Shown here: positions 55,040-63,714 of the stretch, in pieces | How the letters are laid out: every line of letters begins with the position of its first letter | How positions within the stretch are numbered: position 1 is the first letter of the stretch | Assembly: GCF_000372525.1 (NCBI RefSeq) | Contig: NZ_AQUR01000099.1 | Location: 96,322-160,321 of the forward strand | Direction: 5' to 3' | DNA: 64,000 bases | From: Cupriavidus neocaledonicus | Lineage (GTDB): Bacteria; Pseudomonadota; Gammaproteobacteria; Burkholderiales; Burkholderiaceae | Notes under the pieces: generated by a model | Told to the model about the DNA's origin: nothing | What the model saw: only the letters and a program-made list of their open reading frames with translations | Database searches by the model: none | Program-made: the position numbers and the translations under genes

Positions 55040-56467
55040 ATGACTGCTCCCCAGCTTCCCATTGCCGCCATCGCCACCGCGCCCGGGCGCGGCGGCATCG
55101 GCGTGGTGCGCGTGTCGGGCCCCGATGTCGGCCCCGTGATGCGCGCCGTCTGCGGCCAGGCACTGAAGCCGCGCCACGCCACCTACCTGCCGTTTCTCGA
55201 CGGCAACGGCAAGGTCATCGACCACGGCCTGGCACTGTATTTCCCGGCGCCCAATTCCTATACCGGCGAGGAAGTGCTGGAGCTGCAGGGCCACGGTGGC
55301 CCGGTGGTGATGCAGATGCTGCTGACGCGCTGCCTGCAGGCCGGCGACGGCATCGGCCTGCGCCTGGCCGAGCCCGGCGAGTTCACGCGCCGCGCCTTCC
55401 TCAACGACAAGCTCGACCTGGCCCAGGCCGAGGCCGTGGCCGACCTGATCGAAGCCAGCACCGAGGCCGCGGCGCGCTCGGCCGCGCGCTCGATGGAGGG
55501 CGAGTTCTCCAACGCCATCCGCCAACTGGTGGACAAGGTGATCCACCTGCGCATGCTGGTGGAAGCCACGCTGGACTTCCCCGAGGAAGAGATCGATTTC
55601 CTGGAGCAGTCCGACGCGCGCGGCCAGCTTGCCACCATCCGCGATGAACTGGGCGCGGTGCTGGCGCAGGCGCGCCAGGGCGCGCTGCTGCGCGAGGGGC
55701 TGTCGGTGGTGCTGGCAGGCCAGCCCAACGTGGGCAAGTCGTCGCTGCTGAACGCGCTGGCCGGCGCGGAACTGGCCATCGTCACGCCGATTGCCGGCAC
55801 CACGCGCGACCGCGTGCGCGAGACCATCCAGATCGACGGCATCCCGCTGCATATCATCGACACCGCCGGCCTGCGCGATGAAGCCACCGACGAAGTCGAG
55901 CGCATCGGCATCGAACGCACCTGGGACGCCATCCGCCGCGCCGACATCGTGCTGCACCTGGTCGACGCCACCGACTACCTGCGCCACGGCCTGTCCGAGA
56001 TCGACGACGCCATCGACGACAAGCTTAGCGGCCAGCTGCCGCCCGGCGCGCCGATCGTGCGCATCGTCAACAAGATCGACAAGGCCCCCGCGGTGGGCGA
56101 GATGATGTTCGGCGGCAACCGCCCGCACGTGGTCGCCGCCAACGGCCCCAACCCGACCGAGATCTGGATCTCGGCGCGCACCGGCGCCGGCATCGAACTG
56201 CTGCGCCGCGAACTGCTGCGGCTGGTGGGCTGGCAATCCGGCAACGAAGGCACCTTTCTTGCGCGCGAGCGGCACCTGACCGCGCTGCGGCAGGCGCAAT
56301 CGCACCTGGACGTGGCCGCCGAACAAAGCCAGCGCCAGGCCCAGGCGCTGGACCTGTTCGCGGAAGAGCTGCGGCTGGCGCAGGAGCACCTGAACAGCAT
56401 CACCGGCGAGTTCACCAGCGATGATTTGCTGGGGACGATTTTTACGCGGTTTTGCATCGGCAAGTAG
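55040..56467 (+). CDS. mnmE: tRNA modification GTPase MnmE
   Basis: 475 residues. The N-terminal formyl-THF-binding domain has [20 protein letters not shown] and [20 protein letters not shown]. The inserted GTPase domain has G1 [27 protein letters not shown] and VNKIDK. The C-terminus ends FCIGK with the essential Cys 472. With MnmG it modifies U34 of some tRNAs. ATG 55040 matches the conserved N-terminus. Confidence 0.97.
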   Translation: MTAPQLPIAAIATAPGRGGIGVVRVSGPDVGPVMRAVCGQALKPRHATYLPFLDGNGKVIDHGLALYFPAPNSYTGEEVLELQGHGGPVVMQMLLTRCLQAGDGIGLRLAEPGEFTRRAFLNDKLDLAQAEAVADLIEASTEAAARSAARSMEGEFSNAIRQLVDKVIHLRMLVEATLDFPEEEIDFLEQSDARGQLATIRDELGAVLAQARQGALLREGLSVVLAGQPNVGKSSLLNALAGAELAIVTPIAGTTRDRVRETIQIDGIPLHIIDTAGLRDEATDEVERIGIERTWDAIRRADIVLHLVDATDYLRHGLSEIDDAIDDKLSGQLPPGAPIVRIVNKIDKAPAVGEMMFGGNRPHVVAANGPNPTEIWISARTGAGIELLRRELLRLVGWQSGNEGTFLARERHLTALRQAQSHLDVAAEQSQRQAQALDLFAEELRLAQEHLNSITGEFTSDDLLGTIFTRFCIGK

Positions 56468-56546
56468 GGCGGAGCGAGCCGGCGTGGCGCAACGGCTCCG
56501 CGCCCGCTTCAAAAGCGCTGACCCGAACCACCCCGTTACGATCTCC

Positions 56547-57791
56547 ATGCGCCTGACCCTCGTCACCTTCGGCACCCATGGCGACTGCCGCCCCATCGTC
56601 GCGCTGGCCCTGGGCCTGCGTGAAGCCGGCCACGACGTGCTGATGCTGGGTGAACGCTCGGCCGCGCCGCTGGCTGCCGAGCATGCCATCCCGTTCGAGC
56701 TCATGGCCGGCGATATCCAGCAGACGCTGGCGCCCGGGGGCGCGCTGCACAAGCTGATGACCGAGGGCGGCAACGTGGCCGAGGCGACGCGCGCGTTCGG
56801 GCGCATTGCCGAGGACAACACCGAGGCGTGGATGGCGCAGCTGGCGCAGGCGGCGCGCGATGCGGATGCGATCGTGTTCTCCGGCCTGACGGCGTATGTG
56901 GCGCTGTCGGTGGGCGAGCAGCTCGGCAAGCCGGTGATCGGGGCGGGCATGTTCCCGATCTCGCCGACGCGGGCGTTTCCGTCGGCGCTGCTGCCGCCGG
57001 TCAGGATGCCGGGTTGGGCCAATCGTGCCAGCCATCACCTGATCAACTTCGTGCTGTGGCGGATGTTCCGCAACGCGACCAATGCGGCGCGGGCCAGGCT
57101 GTTCGGCGTGCCGGCGCGCAAGGCGATGTGGCCGGCATTCCCGACGCTGTATGCGATGTCGCCGCACCTGGTGCCGCGGCCGCACGACTGGCATGGCGAC
57201 TGGCTGGTGACCGGCGCCTGGACCGTGCCGCCGCGGCCGGACTGGCAGCCGGACGCGCCGCTGCGCGACTTCCTGGCCGCGGGCGACGCGCCGCTCTATA
57301 TCGGCTTCGGCAGCATGGCGGGCTTTGACCGGCACAAGGTGGTGTCGGCGCTGGTGCAGGCGGTCGACGGCCGGCGTGCGCTGTTCTATCCCGGGTGGAG
57401 CGGCATCGACGTGGCCGCGCTGCCGGCAAACTTCCATGTGGTGGGGGCGACGCCGCATGACTGGCTGTTGCCGCGCGTGGCCGCGGCCATCCACCACGGC
57501 GGCGCGGGGACGACGCATGCGGTGGCGGCGGCGGGCGTGCCGTCGATCGTGTTGCCGTTTGCGGGCGACCAGTTCTTCTGGGCGGGCCGGCTGGCGGCGC
57601 TGGGGGTGGCGCCGCGGCATGTCGCCGGGCACAAGATCGATGCGCCGCGGCTGGCGGCGATGATCGCCTTCACCGAGCAGCCGGCCACGCGCGAGCGCGC
57701 CGCCACGCTGGGCCGTGCGGTGGCCGCGGACCGCGGCGTCGACCATGCGGTGGCGGCGATCGCGCGCTTTTGCGGAAGGCAGGGCGCATAA
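56547..57791 (+). CDS. Glycosyltransferase, UGT/MGT-like
   Basis: 414 residues, GT-B fold of family 1. The N-terminus MRLTLVTFGTHGDCRPIVAL matches the acceptor domain; the donor-site block is AAIHHGGAGTTHAVAAAGVP followed by PFAGDQFFWAGRLAALGV. The family transfers a sugar from a nucleotide sugar to a lipid, sterol or natural product. No acceptor can be named; similarity to sterol/rhamnosyl transferases is by pattern only. The start is the ATG after the mnmE gap. Confidence 0.88.
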   Translation: MRLTLVTFGTHGDCRPIVALALGLREAGHDVLMLGERSAAPLAAEHAIPFELMAGDIQQTLAPGGALHKLMTEGGNVAEATRAFGRIAEDNTEAWMAQLAQAARDADAIVFSGLTAYVALSVGEQLGKPVIGAGMFPISPTRAFPSALLPPVRMPGWANRASHHLINFVLWRMFRNATNAARARLFGVPARKAMWPAFPTLYAMSPHLVPRPHDWHGDWLVTGAWTVPPRPDWQPDAPLRDFLAAGDAPLYIGFGSMAGFDRHKVVSALVQAVDGRRALFYPGWSGIDVAALPANFHVVGATPHDWLLPRVAAAIHHGGAGTTHAVAAAGVPSIVLPFAGDQFFWAGRLAALGVAPRHVAGHKIDAPRLAAMIAFTEQPATRERAATLGRAVAADRGVDHAVAAIARFCGRQGA

Positions 57792-57841
57792 TGCGCGCTT
57801 CGCCCTCCGCCTTCCGCTTTCACTGACGCAGGACCTTCCCG

Positions 57842-58423
57842 ATGTTAAACCGCACCCAGCAGATCCTCATTGCCATCGTCGCCGTGGCCGTCCTTGGCAT
57901 GTTGTGGTTTGCCGGCAATGACCGCCGCGACGATGTCGGCGGCGCGGTGCCCGACGCGCCGGCCGATGCGCAGGCCGCGGCCAGCGCGGTGCCGGCGAGC
58001 GGGGTGCGCGGCGTGCCGCGCAACGGCACGCTGGACCCGGTCAGCATCGACCCGCAACGGCCCGCCGACCGCCTGCCGCAGCTGCAGGCCGATGCACTGC
58101 TGAAGGCGTATCGCGACAATGCCGCGCAAGCCGACCGCGACTACCTGAACCAGTACCTGATCGTCGAAGGCGTGGCCAGCGGCATCCGCCGCGAGGGCGA
58201 GCAGGTCTTTGTCGATATCCGCACCAACGACCCCGGCGCCAATGTGCGCGCGCTGCTGCTGGCGCGCCAGATCTGCGGCCCCGCGGGGCGCGAGTGCGAA
58301 GTGGAAGCGCGCGCCACCATGGTGCGGCGCGGCCAGAAGGTGGCGGTGGAGTGCAACGGCGCGGGCCTGGCCGACGGCATGCCGCTGCTGCGCGACTGCC
58401 TGCTGCGCGGCGGCGCCAACTGA
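57842..58423 (+). CDS. Membrane-anchored protein with OB-like domain
   Basis: 193 residues. One N-terminal helix (QQILIAIVAVAVLGMLWFAG), an Ala/Pro linker, then a domain with LLKAYRDNAAQADRDYLNQY, LIVEGVASGIRREGEQVFVD and CEVEARATMVRRGQKVAVEC, the layout of tRNA_anti-like OB folds found in exported proteins. Three cysteines in the mature part may form disulphides. The function is unknown. It starts a run of three small envelope genes on this strand. Confidence 0.75.
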   Translation: MLNRTQQILIAIVAVAVLGMLWFAGNDRRDDVGGAVPDAPADAQAAASAVPASGVRGVPRNGTLDPVSIDPQRPADRLPQLQADALLKAYRDNAAQADRDYLNQYLIVEGVASGIRREGEQVFVDIRTNDPGANVRALLLARQICGPAGRECEVEARATMVRRGQKVAVECNGAGLADGMPLLRDCLLRGGAN

Positions 58424-58455
58424 ACGCAACCGCGACGATTCCGGAGATCCCCGCG

Positions 58456-58656
58456 ATGCAATCCGTGCTGTCCGTCCTTGCCATCCTGATCATGGTGGCG
58501 ACCCTCGTCGGCGTGATCTCGCCCGCCTGGCTCAGCCAGACGCTGTTCGGCGGCAAACCCGTGACGCGCGTGCAGGTGGCGGTGGTTGGTGTGTGCCTGG
58601 CCGCGCTTTGCCTGGTGCTGGTGGGCCGGCTGGCGCAGGGCGGCGCGGGCGGCTGA
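58456..58656 (+). CDS. Small two-helix membrane protein
   Basis: 66 residues with two hydrophobic helices (VLSVLAILIMVATLVGVISP and VQVAVVGVCLAALCLVLVGR) separated by a short loop. GGAG precedes ATG 58456. It begins 33 bases after the OB-domain gene, so co-transcription is likely. No family was recognised. Confidence 0.7.
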   Translation: MQSVLSVLAILIMVATLVGVISPAWLSQTLFGGKPVTRVQVAVVGVCLAALCLVLVGRLAQGGAGG

Positions 58657-58809
58657 GGCGTCAGCCGCAACACCATCGCAACATCAGAAGCGACCGTTTT
58701 GCGCTTCTGTTTGGCCGATTGGATTGGCCTGCCGGCGCCTACAGTGTGCAGGTATGCGGTGGCCATTGCGCCTTGTCGTGGCGCGCCGCCCAGCCCTCCA
58801 GGACATTCC

Positions 58810-59352
58810 ATGAACCATGCACTGCTGGCGGCCTGCGTGGGCCTGCTGCTTACCGGCTGCTCGACCTACCAGGCCGTGACGCCGGTCGACCGCCTTGACC
58901 CCACCGATCCCGTTGTCGCGTTCCAGCTGCCGGCCGGCGGCGGCCCGCTGGGCAACTACGGCGCGCACGGCACGCTGCTGTGCGTGGTGGTGAACCCCGT
59001 CAGCGGCAATGACTTTGTCGAGGATTTCCTGTCGTCGCTGCGGCGGCGCAATTTCGACGTGAAGGTCTTGCAGGCGCAGACCTCGATCGCGGCGTGCCCG
59101 ATGGTGGCGCTGTACACCGCGCGCAGCGCCTGGTACTGGAACACCTATCTGAACAACGCCGACATCACCGTGTTTCTCAATGGCGACCGGGTCGGCAAGG
59201 CAATCTACAACGCCAACCGCAGCGCCGGCGGGCTGAACCTGAGCAACTTCGTGCAGCCGTCGTCCAAGCTCGATGAACTGGTCGAGCAGCTGTTCCCCGG
59301 CATGCTGCCGCCTCCGCCGCCGGCGGACACGGCGCCCGCGCCGGCGGCCTAG
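58810..59352 (+). CDS. Lipoprotein, Sbal_3080-like
   Basis: 180 residues. The signal peptide ends in lipobox LTGC (Cys 17). The mature part has LCVVVNPVSGNDFVEDFLSS, LRRRNFDVKVLQ, ALYTARSAWYWNTYLNNADI and KLDELVEQLFPG, which resembles the Sbal_3080 family of lipoproteins. It ends in a Pro/Ala tail. The function is unknown; it is probably an outer-membrane lipoprotein. Confidence 0.75.
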   Translation: MNHALLAACVGLLLTGCSTYQAVTPVDRLDPTDPVVAFQLPAGGGPLGNYGAHGTLLCVVVNPVSGNDFVEDFLSSLRRRNFDVKVLQAQTSIAACPMVALYTARSAWYWNTYLNNADITVFLNGDRVGKAIYNANRSAGGLNLSNFVQPSSKLDELVEQLFPGMLPPPPPADTAPAPAA

Positions 59353-59417
59353 CCGCTCTGCTTAGCCGATCCGCAGTCAACGGAAGGGCCGCGCCATGAC
59401 TCTGTGCGCAGCATCCT

Positions 59418-59439
59418 GCCGGGCGCGGCCGCGCCCGGC
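59418..59439. repeat. 22-bp perfect palindrome between convergent genes
   Basis: GCCGGGCGCGG and its exact complement abut at 59418-59439, in the 101-bp gap between the convergent lipoprotein and AstE-like genes. It has no U-tract, so it is at best a Rho-assisted terminator or mRNA-end structure. Confidence 0.55.
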
Positions 59440-59453
59440 GCAGCGTACCCAGG

Positions 59454-60431
59454 TCAGCGCTCCAGCCGGCCCAGGCGCACCACGGTTACGCCCGGGCGCA
59501 ACTGGCGCAGCGACGGCATCACCAGCACGCAATCCGGATACGGCGTCACCACCGGCTCACCGTCGCGCCAGCCGATTACGGTCCCGGCCTCGGTAAAGGT
59601 CTCGAGCCCGGTGTAGGGGCCGGCAAAGCGGAAGTCCATGCTGGTGGCCACCACGGGCTCGGTCACGCGCACCACGCGCTGCGCGGCGGGCAGCGGCTGC
59701 AGCCAGCCGGCGGGCAGGTCGCTCTCCGCGACGATGCCGGCATGCAGCAGGAAGCGCGCGGTGCTGTCCCGGGCCACCGTCACGGCGGCCGGTTCCCAGT
59801 GCTGGCCGCATTCGATCAGCAGCGCGTTGCGCGGGCTGGCGGCGTCGCCGAAGCCATCGTAGTCGCGCATGCGGCGGCCTTCCGGGTGGCCTTCGTCGAC
59901 GATCACATCGGCCGGCGCACCGAGCGCGCGCGACAGGGCGATGCCCTTGTCCAGCGGCCCCGAGACGATCAGCGGCCGGCTTTTCTCATGCATCGAATGC
60001 AGGTCCAGCAGCAGGTCGACGGTATCGATCACCGGGCGCATGGCGCGTGCGCGGCGCAGCTCAGATGAATCCAGGCTGGCGTCATCGAGCACCTTCGCGG
60101 TCCAGACGCGGTTGAAGTCCTGGTCGACGAAGCGCGAGGCATCCGGGCTGGCGGGATCGAAGCGGTGGTACGCATCGACGTTGGCAAAGGCCAGCGTCAG
60201 GCGGCCGCGGCGCGGGCGCAGGCCGTGGTCCAGCAGCGCCTTGACGGCAATGGCGCCGCAGACCTCGTTGCCATGGGTCAGCGCGTTGATCATCACGTGC
60301 GGGCCGGGCAGGCCGCTGTCGAAGGTGTAGAGGTAGGGGATGCCGGTGTTGCCGTCGGCGTAGGGCCGGATGTCGGGGAAGGCGACGTCGACGGGGTAGG
60401 CTTCCAAGGGTGCGGTGGGCTGGTGGGTCAT
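59454..60431 (-). CDS. Succinylglutamate desuccinylase/aspartoacylase family protein
   Basis: 325 residues of the M14-like AstE/AspA group. Zinc ligands H53 and E56 are in NALTHGNEVCG, with the third His in LLLDLHSMHE; DQDFNRVW and LLIECGQHWEP are also typical. It would hydrolyse an N-acyl amino acid or a related amide. The exact substrate is not evident. It lies downstream of a Bug-type binding protein and a LysR regulator on the same strand, with REP elements in the gap. Confidence 0.87.
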   Translation of the reverse strand: MTHQPTAPLEAYPVDVAFPDIRPYADGNTGIPYLYTFDSGLPGPHVMINALTHGNEVCGAIAVKALLDHGLRPRRGRLTLAFANVDAYHRFDPASPDASRFVDQDFNRVWTAKVLDDASLDSSELRRARAMRPVIDTVDLLLDLHSMHEKSRPLIVSGPLDKGIALSRALGAPADVIVDEGHPEGRRMRDYDGFGDAASPRNALLIECGQHWEPAAVTVARDSTARFLLHAGIVAESDLPAGWLQPLPAAQRVVRVTEPVVATSMDFRFAGPYTGLETFTEAGTVIGWRDGEPVVTPYPDCVLVMPSLRQLRPGVTVVRLGRLER

Positions 60432-60520
60432 TGGAGTCGGTGTGTTCGGGGTGCCTGGCGGGTCGGTGCCTGCCGGGTCGATGTATGAGATGGGATGAGG
60501 TCAGCGGTGCTGCCGGCGCC

Positions 60521-60657
60521 GGCCCTCACCCCCGCCCCTCTCCCGCAGGCGGGAGAGGTGAGCAAACCGGCAGATTCAGTAAGGCCTCAGCTCCGGCTGG
60601 TGCCGATTGCGTTCGCCCCTCTCCCGCGCGCGGGAGAGGGGCGGGGGTGAGGGTGAG
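60521..60657. repeat. Second pair of REP-like palindromes
   Basis: 60521-60563 reads GGCCCTCACCCCCGCCCC then TCTCCCGCAGGCGGGAGAGG; 60614-60657 is the inverse, CGCCCCTCTCCCGCGCGCGG then GAGAGGGGCGGGGGTGAGGG. The units match those at 52101-52226 but face the other way relative to each other. They fill the gap between the AstE-like and Bug genes. Confidence 0.8.
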
Positions 60658-60686
60658 CGTAGGCAATGGCGATATCGCCAAGGCAC

Positions 60687-61673
60687 TTACTGCTGAATCC
60701 CCGCCGTCTGCACGATGGTGCGATAGCGCCCGGTCTCGCGCTTGATAAAGCTGCCGAACTGCGCCGGATTGGCGGGCGCTACCTCCACGCCGGCCTCGGC
60801 CAGCTTCTTCTTCACCTCCGGCATCGCCAGCACGGCCTGCATCTCGGTGTTCAGGCGCGCCACCACCGGCTGCGGCAGCTTGGCCGGACCCATCAGGCCG
60901 AACCAGACGCCCATGTCCACGCCCTTGAGCGCCGGCGTCTCGGCCAGCGCCGGCACGTTCGGCGCCACCGGCGAGCGCTTGGCGCCGGTCACGCCGTAGG
61001 CCTGCACGCGATTGGCCTGGATATGCGGCAGCGCCGACGACAGCACCATCACCGCCAGGTCGATCTGACCGCCGAGCAGGTCGGTCGCCATGGCCGAAGC
61101 GCCCTTGTACGGCACATGGGTGATGTTGACCTGGCCCTGCTGCTTGATCAGCTCGCCCGCCAGGTTCAGCGGGGTGCCGACGCCGGACGAGGCGTAGGCC
61201 AGCTTGCCCGGCTGGGCCTTGGCCAGCGCGATCAGCTCGGCCGCGTTCTTGGCCGGCAGGCCGGGCTTGCCGACCAGCACCATCGGCTGGGTGCCGACAA
61301 AGGTCACCGGCGCCAGGTCCTTCTCGCCGTCATAGCGCACCGCCGGGTTGGTCAGGCGGGCGATCGACACTTCACTGCCCGAGCCCATCAGCAGCGTGTA
61401 GCCGTCGGCTTCTGCCTTGACCACCTTGGAAGCGCCGATGGTGCCGCCGGCGCCGCCCAGGTTTTCGATCACCACGCTCTGGCCCAGGCGCTTGCCCAGT
61501 TCCGGGGCGATGGTGCGGGCCACCAGGTCGACGCTGCCGCCGGCGGTGTAGCCCACCACCAGCGTGATCGGCTTGCCAGGCCAGGCCTCGGTCGCGGCGG
61601 CGGCGGTGGAAACGGCGCCGGCGCAAGCGGCAAGGCAGAGTGCGGCAGCGGCCGCGCGCAGGGTGGTCTTCAT
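60687..61673 (-). CDS. Bug/TctC family solute-binding protein
   Basis: 328 residues. A signal peptide (MKTTLRAAAAALCLAACAGA...) precedes the tripartite-tricarboxylate-transporter receptor domain: WPGKPITLVVGYTAGGSVDL, GGAGGTIGASKVVKAEADGY, LAYASSGVGTPLNLAGEL and VPYKGASAMATDLLGG. Such proteins bind carboxylates or similar anions in the periplasm. They are very numerous in Cupriavidus and Bordetella and often lack a dedicated permease, as here. The ligand is unknown. Confidence 0.93.
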   Translation of the reverse strand: MKTTLRAAAAALCLAACAGAVSTAAAATEAWPGKPITLVVGYTAGGSVDLVARTIAPELGKRLGQSVVIENLGGAGGTIGASKVVKAEADGYTLLMGSGSEVSIARLTNPAVRYDGEKDLAPVTFVGTQPMVLVGKPGLPAKNAAELIALAKAQPGKLAYASSGVGTPLNLAGELIKQQGQVNITHVPYKGASAMATDLLGGQIDLAVMVLSSALPHIQANRVQAYGVTGAKRSPVAPNVPALAETPALKGVDMGVWFGLMGPAKLPQPVVARLNTEMQAVLAMPEVKKKLAEAGVEVAPANPAQFGSFIKRETGRYRTIVQTAGIQQ

Positions 61674-61802
61674 GGTATTGGCTCGGGGTCCCGGAATCGT
61701 GGTTGTGGACCGATGTTAGAAGCGCGGGACCCGCGCGGCGTGCGGCTTTGGCAACCGCGGTTGCCGATTTGGCAATGGCGGCAATGCCAGCGCCGGGGCG
61801 GT

Positions 61803-62759
61803 TCAGCGCGGCGCCTGCACGGCCGCCTGCCAGAACGCCTCGGCCAGCGGCCGCATCGGCGCGCGCGGGCGGTACAGGCGGATGTCGAGCGCCAGGTCGC
61901 CGCCATCATCCTCGCGCGGGGCGGCGATGGCGCGCACCAGCCGGCCGTCGCGCAGGTCGTCGGCAATCAGCCGCGCCGGCAGCCAGGCCAGGCCCATGCG
62001 CTGGCGCACCATCTCGTGCACCGACTCGGCAAAGTCGCTGACCGCGATCACGTCCAGGCGCGATGCCAGCTTGCGGCGCGCGATCTCCTGGTTGACCATG
62101 CGCCCCAGCGTCAGGGTCTCGGCGTAGGCGATCATCGGCACCGGCCGGGCCGCGGTCTTCCCGGCGGTCTTGCCCGTCCCCAACCGGTGCAGCGGCGCGC
62201 CGCGCGCGTCGGCCGCGCTGACGCACACCAGCCGCTCCACGCCGGCCAGGTGGAACTGGTAGCGCGCATCGTCCAGCATAACCGGCAGGTCGGGCGGGCT
62301 GTAGCACAGCAGGAAGTCGGCATCGCCCTCGGCGAACATCGCCAGCGCGTCGTGCATCGGGAAGGTCGACAGGCGCGTGCGGAAGCCCGCTGCCGCCGGC
62401 TCCTGGCGCAGCGCCTCGCGCAGGCCCGCGAGCCAGGCCGGCACCATCGAGCGCGCCAGCGTCTTGCCGGTGGCGATGGTCACGGTGCTGGCGTCGGCGC
62501 GGTGCGCGGCGCGCAGCGCCAGGCGGGTGTCATCGAGCGTGCGCAACGCGCTCTGCGCCGCTTCCAGGAACTGGCGCCCTTCGGCGGTCAGGCGCACCGG
62601 GAAGGCGCTGCGGTCGATCAGCGGGGCACCGGCCCAGACCTCCAGCGCCTGCATGCGCCGCCCAAAGGCGGGTGGGGTCACGTTGCGCAGCTCGGCGGCG
62701 CGCGCGAGGCTGCCGGCCTGGGCCAGGCAGACGAAGTCTTCGAGCCAGCGGATATGCAT
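61803..62759 (-). CDS. LysR family transcriptional regulator
   Basis: 318 residues. The N-terminal winged helix (RWLEDFVCLAQAGSLARAAE, then LRNVTPPAFGRRMQALEVWA) is followed by a LysR substrate-binding domain. It has a Gly/Lys-rich insert around TGKTAGKTAA. It precedes the Bug and AstE-like genes on the same strand with a 129-base gap, and probably controls them, although a divergent target (the MerR gene at 62854) is also possible. ATG 62759 is the start. Confidence 0.9.
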   Translation of the reverse strand: MHIRWLEDFVCLAQAGSLARAAELRNVTPPAFGRRMQALEVWAGAPLIDRSAFPVRLTAEGRQFLEAAQSALRTLDDTRLALRAAHRADASTVTIATGKTLARSMVPAWLAGLREALRQEPAAAGFRTRLSTFPMHDALAMFAEGDADFLLCYSPPDLPVMLDDARYQFHLAGVERLVCVSAADARGAPLHRLGTGKTAGKTAARPVPMIAYAETLTLGRMVNQEIARRKLASRLDVIAVSDFAESVHEMVRQRMGLAWLPARLIADDLRDGRLVRAIAAPREDDGGDLALDIRLYRPRAPMRPLAEAFWQAAVQAPR

Positions 62760-62853
62760 GGGAAACGGGCGGTCAGGGTGGGGGCAATGCCTTCATTATC
62801 GGCAAAAGCCGGCGCCACTTTGGCGGCCGCGTTCCTCGGTTAGAATTTTTGGC

Positions 62854-63681
62854 ATGACACTGACCCGGCGCCGCCAACCCTCGCCTTCGCCCCGCCCGGG
62901 GTCCGCCGCATCCGGACCGCCGCCCGCCCCGGAATACACCATCGACGAACTGGCGCGCGTGGCCGGCACCACGGTGCGCAACGTGCGCTCGTACCAGGAC
63001 CGCGGCCTGATCGACCCGCCGCAGCGGCGCGGGCGAGTCGGCATCTACACCCAGGCGCACCTGGGGCGGCTCAAGCTGATCCACCACCTGCTGGCGCGCG
63101 GCTACACGCTGGCCAACATCACCGAGCTGCTCAAGGCCATCGTCGAAGGGCACGACCTGCGCTCGATCCTGGGGCTGGAAACCGCGATCAGCAGCCCGTG
63201 GACCAACGAGACCCCGCGCCACTATTCCTACCTGGCGCTGGCGCGGCTGTTCGGCCGGGCGATCTCGCGCCCGGCGCTGGCCAAGGCGATCTCATTGGGA
63301 CTGCTGGAACCGGACGGGCTGGGCTACCTGGCGCGCAGCCCGCGCGCGCTGGCCGCGGGCGCCGAGATCGCGCACGCGGGTTTTGCGCTGGAAGACGTGC
63401 TGGAGATCATCGCGCAGTCGCGCGGGCATTTCCAGGCGGTGTCGGACCACATCGTCGCCACCGTGGTGCGCGAACTGGACCGCTTCGGCGAGGGCAAGCT
63501 GCCGCCGCCGCAGGACGTGCCGCGGCTGGTCGACATCCTGTGGCGCATCCGCCCGCTGGCGCTGGTGATGGCCGAGACCGAGATGATGCGGGCGCTGGAG
63601 ATCTCGGCCAACAAGTACCTGGGCGACCGGGTGGCGGCGATCATCGAGCATTTGCATGATGAGGAGGGCGGGAAGTCATGA
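62854..63681 (+). CDS. MerR family transcriptional regulator
   Basis: 275 residues. A Pro/Arg/Ser-rich extension of about 25 residues leads into a MerR winged helix (YTIDELARVAGTTVRNVRSY, then GRVGIYTQAHLGRLKLIHHL). The C-terminal 180 residues are helical and unlike metal-binding MerR proteins: RHYSYLALARLFGRAISRPA and MAETEMMRALEISANKYLGD. The effector is unknown. It is divergent from the LysR gene with a 94-base gap. TTAGAATTTTT just before the start resembles a promoter -10. Confidence 0.88.
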   Translation: MTLTRRRQPSPSPRPGSAASGPPPAPEYTIDELARVAGTTVRNVRSYQDRGLIDPPQRRGRVGIYTQAHLGRLKLIHHLLARGYTLANITELLKAIVEGHDLRSILGLETAISSPWTNETPRHYSYLALARLFGRAISRPALAKAISLGLLEPDGLGYLARSPRALAAGAEIAHAGFALEDVLEIIAQSRGHFQAVSDHIVATVVRELDRFGEGKLPPPQDVPRLVDILWRIRPLALVMAETEMMRALEISANKYLGDRVAAIIEHLHDEEGGKS

Positions 63682-63696
63682 TCCCGCGCTGGTTGG

Positions 63697-63714
63697 CTCC
63701 CCTCTCCCGCACGC
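63697..63714. repeat. REP-like half-element cut by an insertion sequence
   Basis: CTCCCCTCTCCCGCACGC is the left arm and loop of the REP-like unit seen at 52101 and 60614. The right arm GGGAGAGGGG is missing: the IS end TGTATGGACC begins at 63715 instead. Confidence 0.65.

Noticed and set aside
60666..62843. Plus-strand open frame of about 725 codons
   Set aside because: It is antisense to the Bug and LysR genes, which have clear family motifs. Composition is that of a shadow frame.
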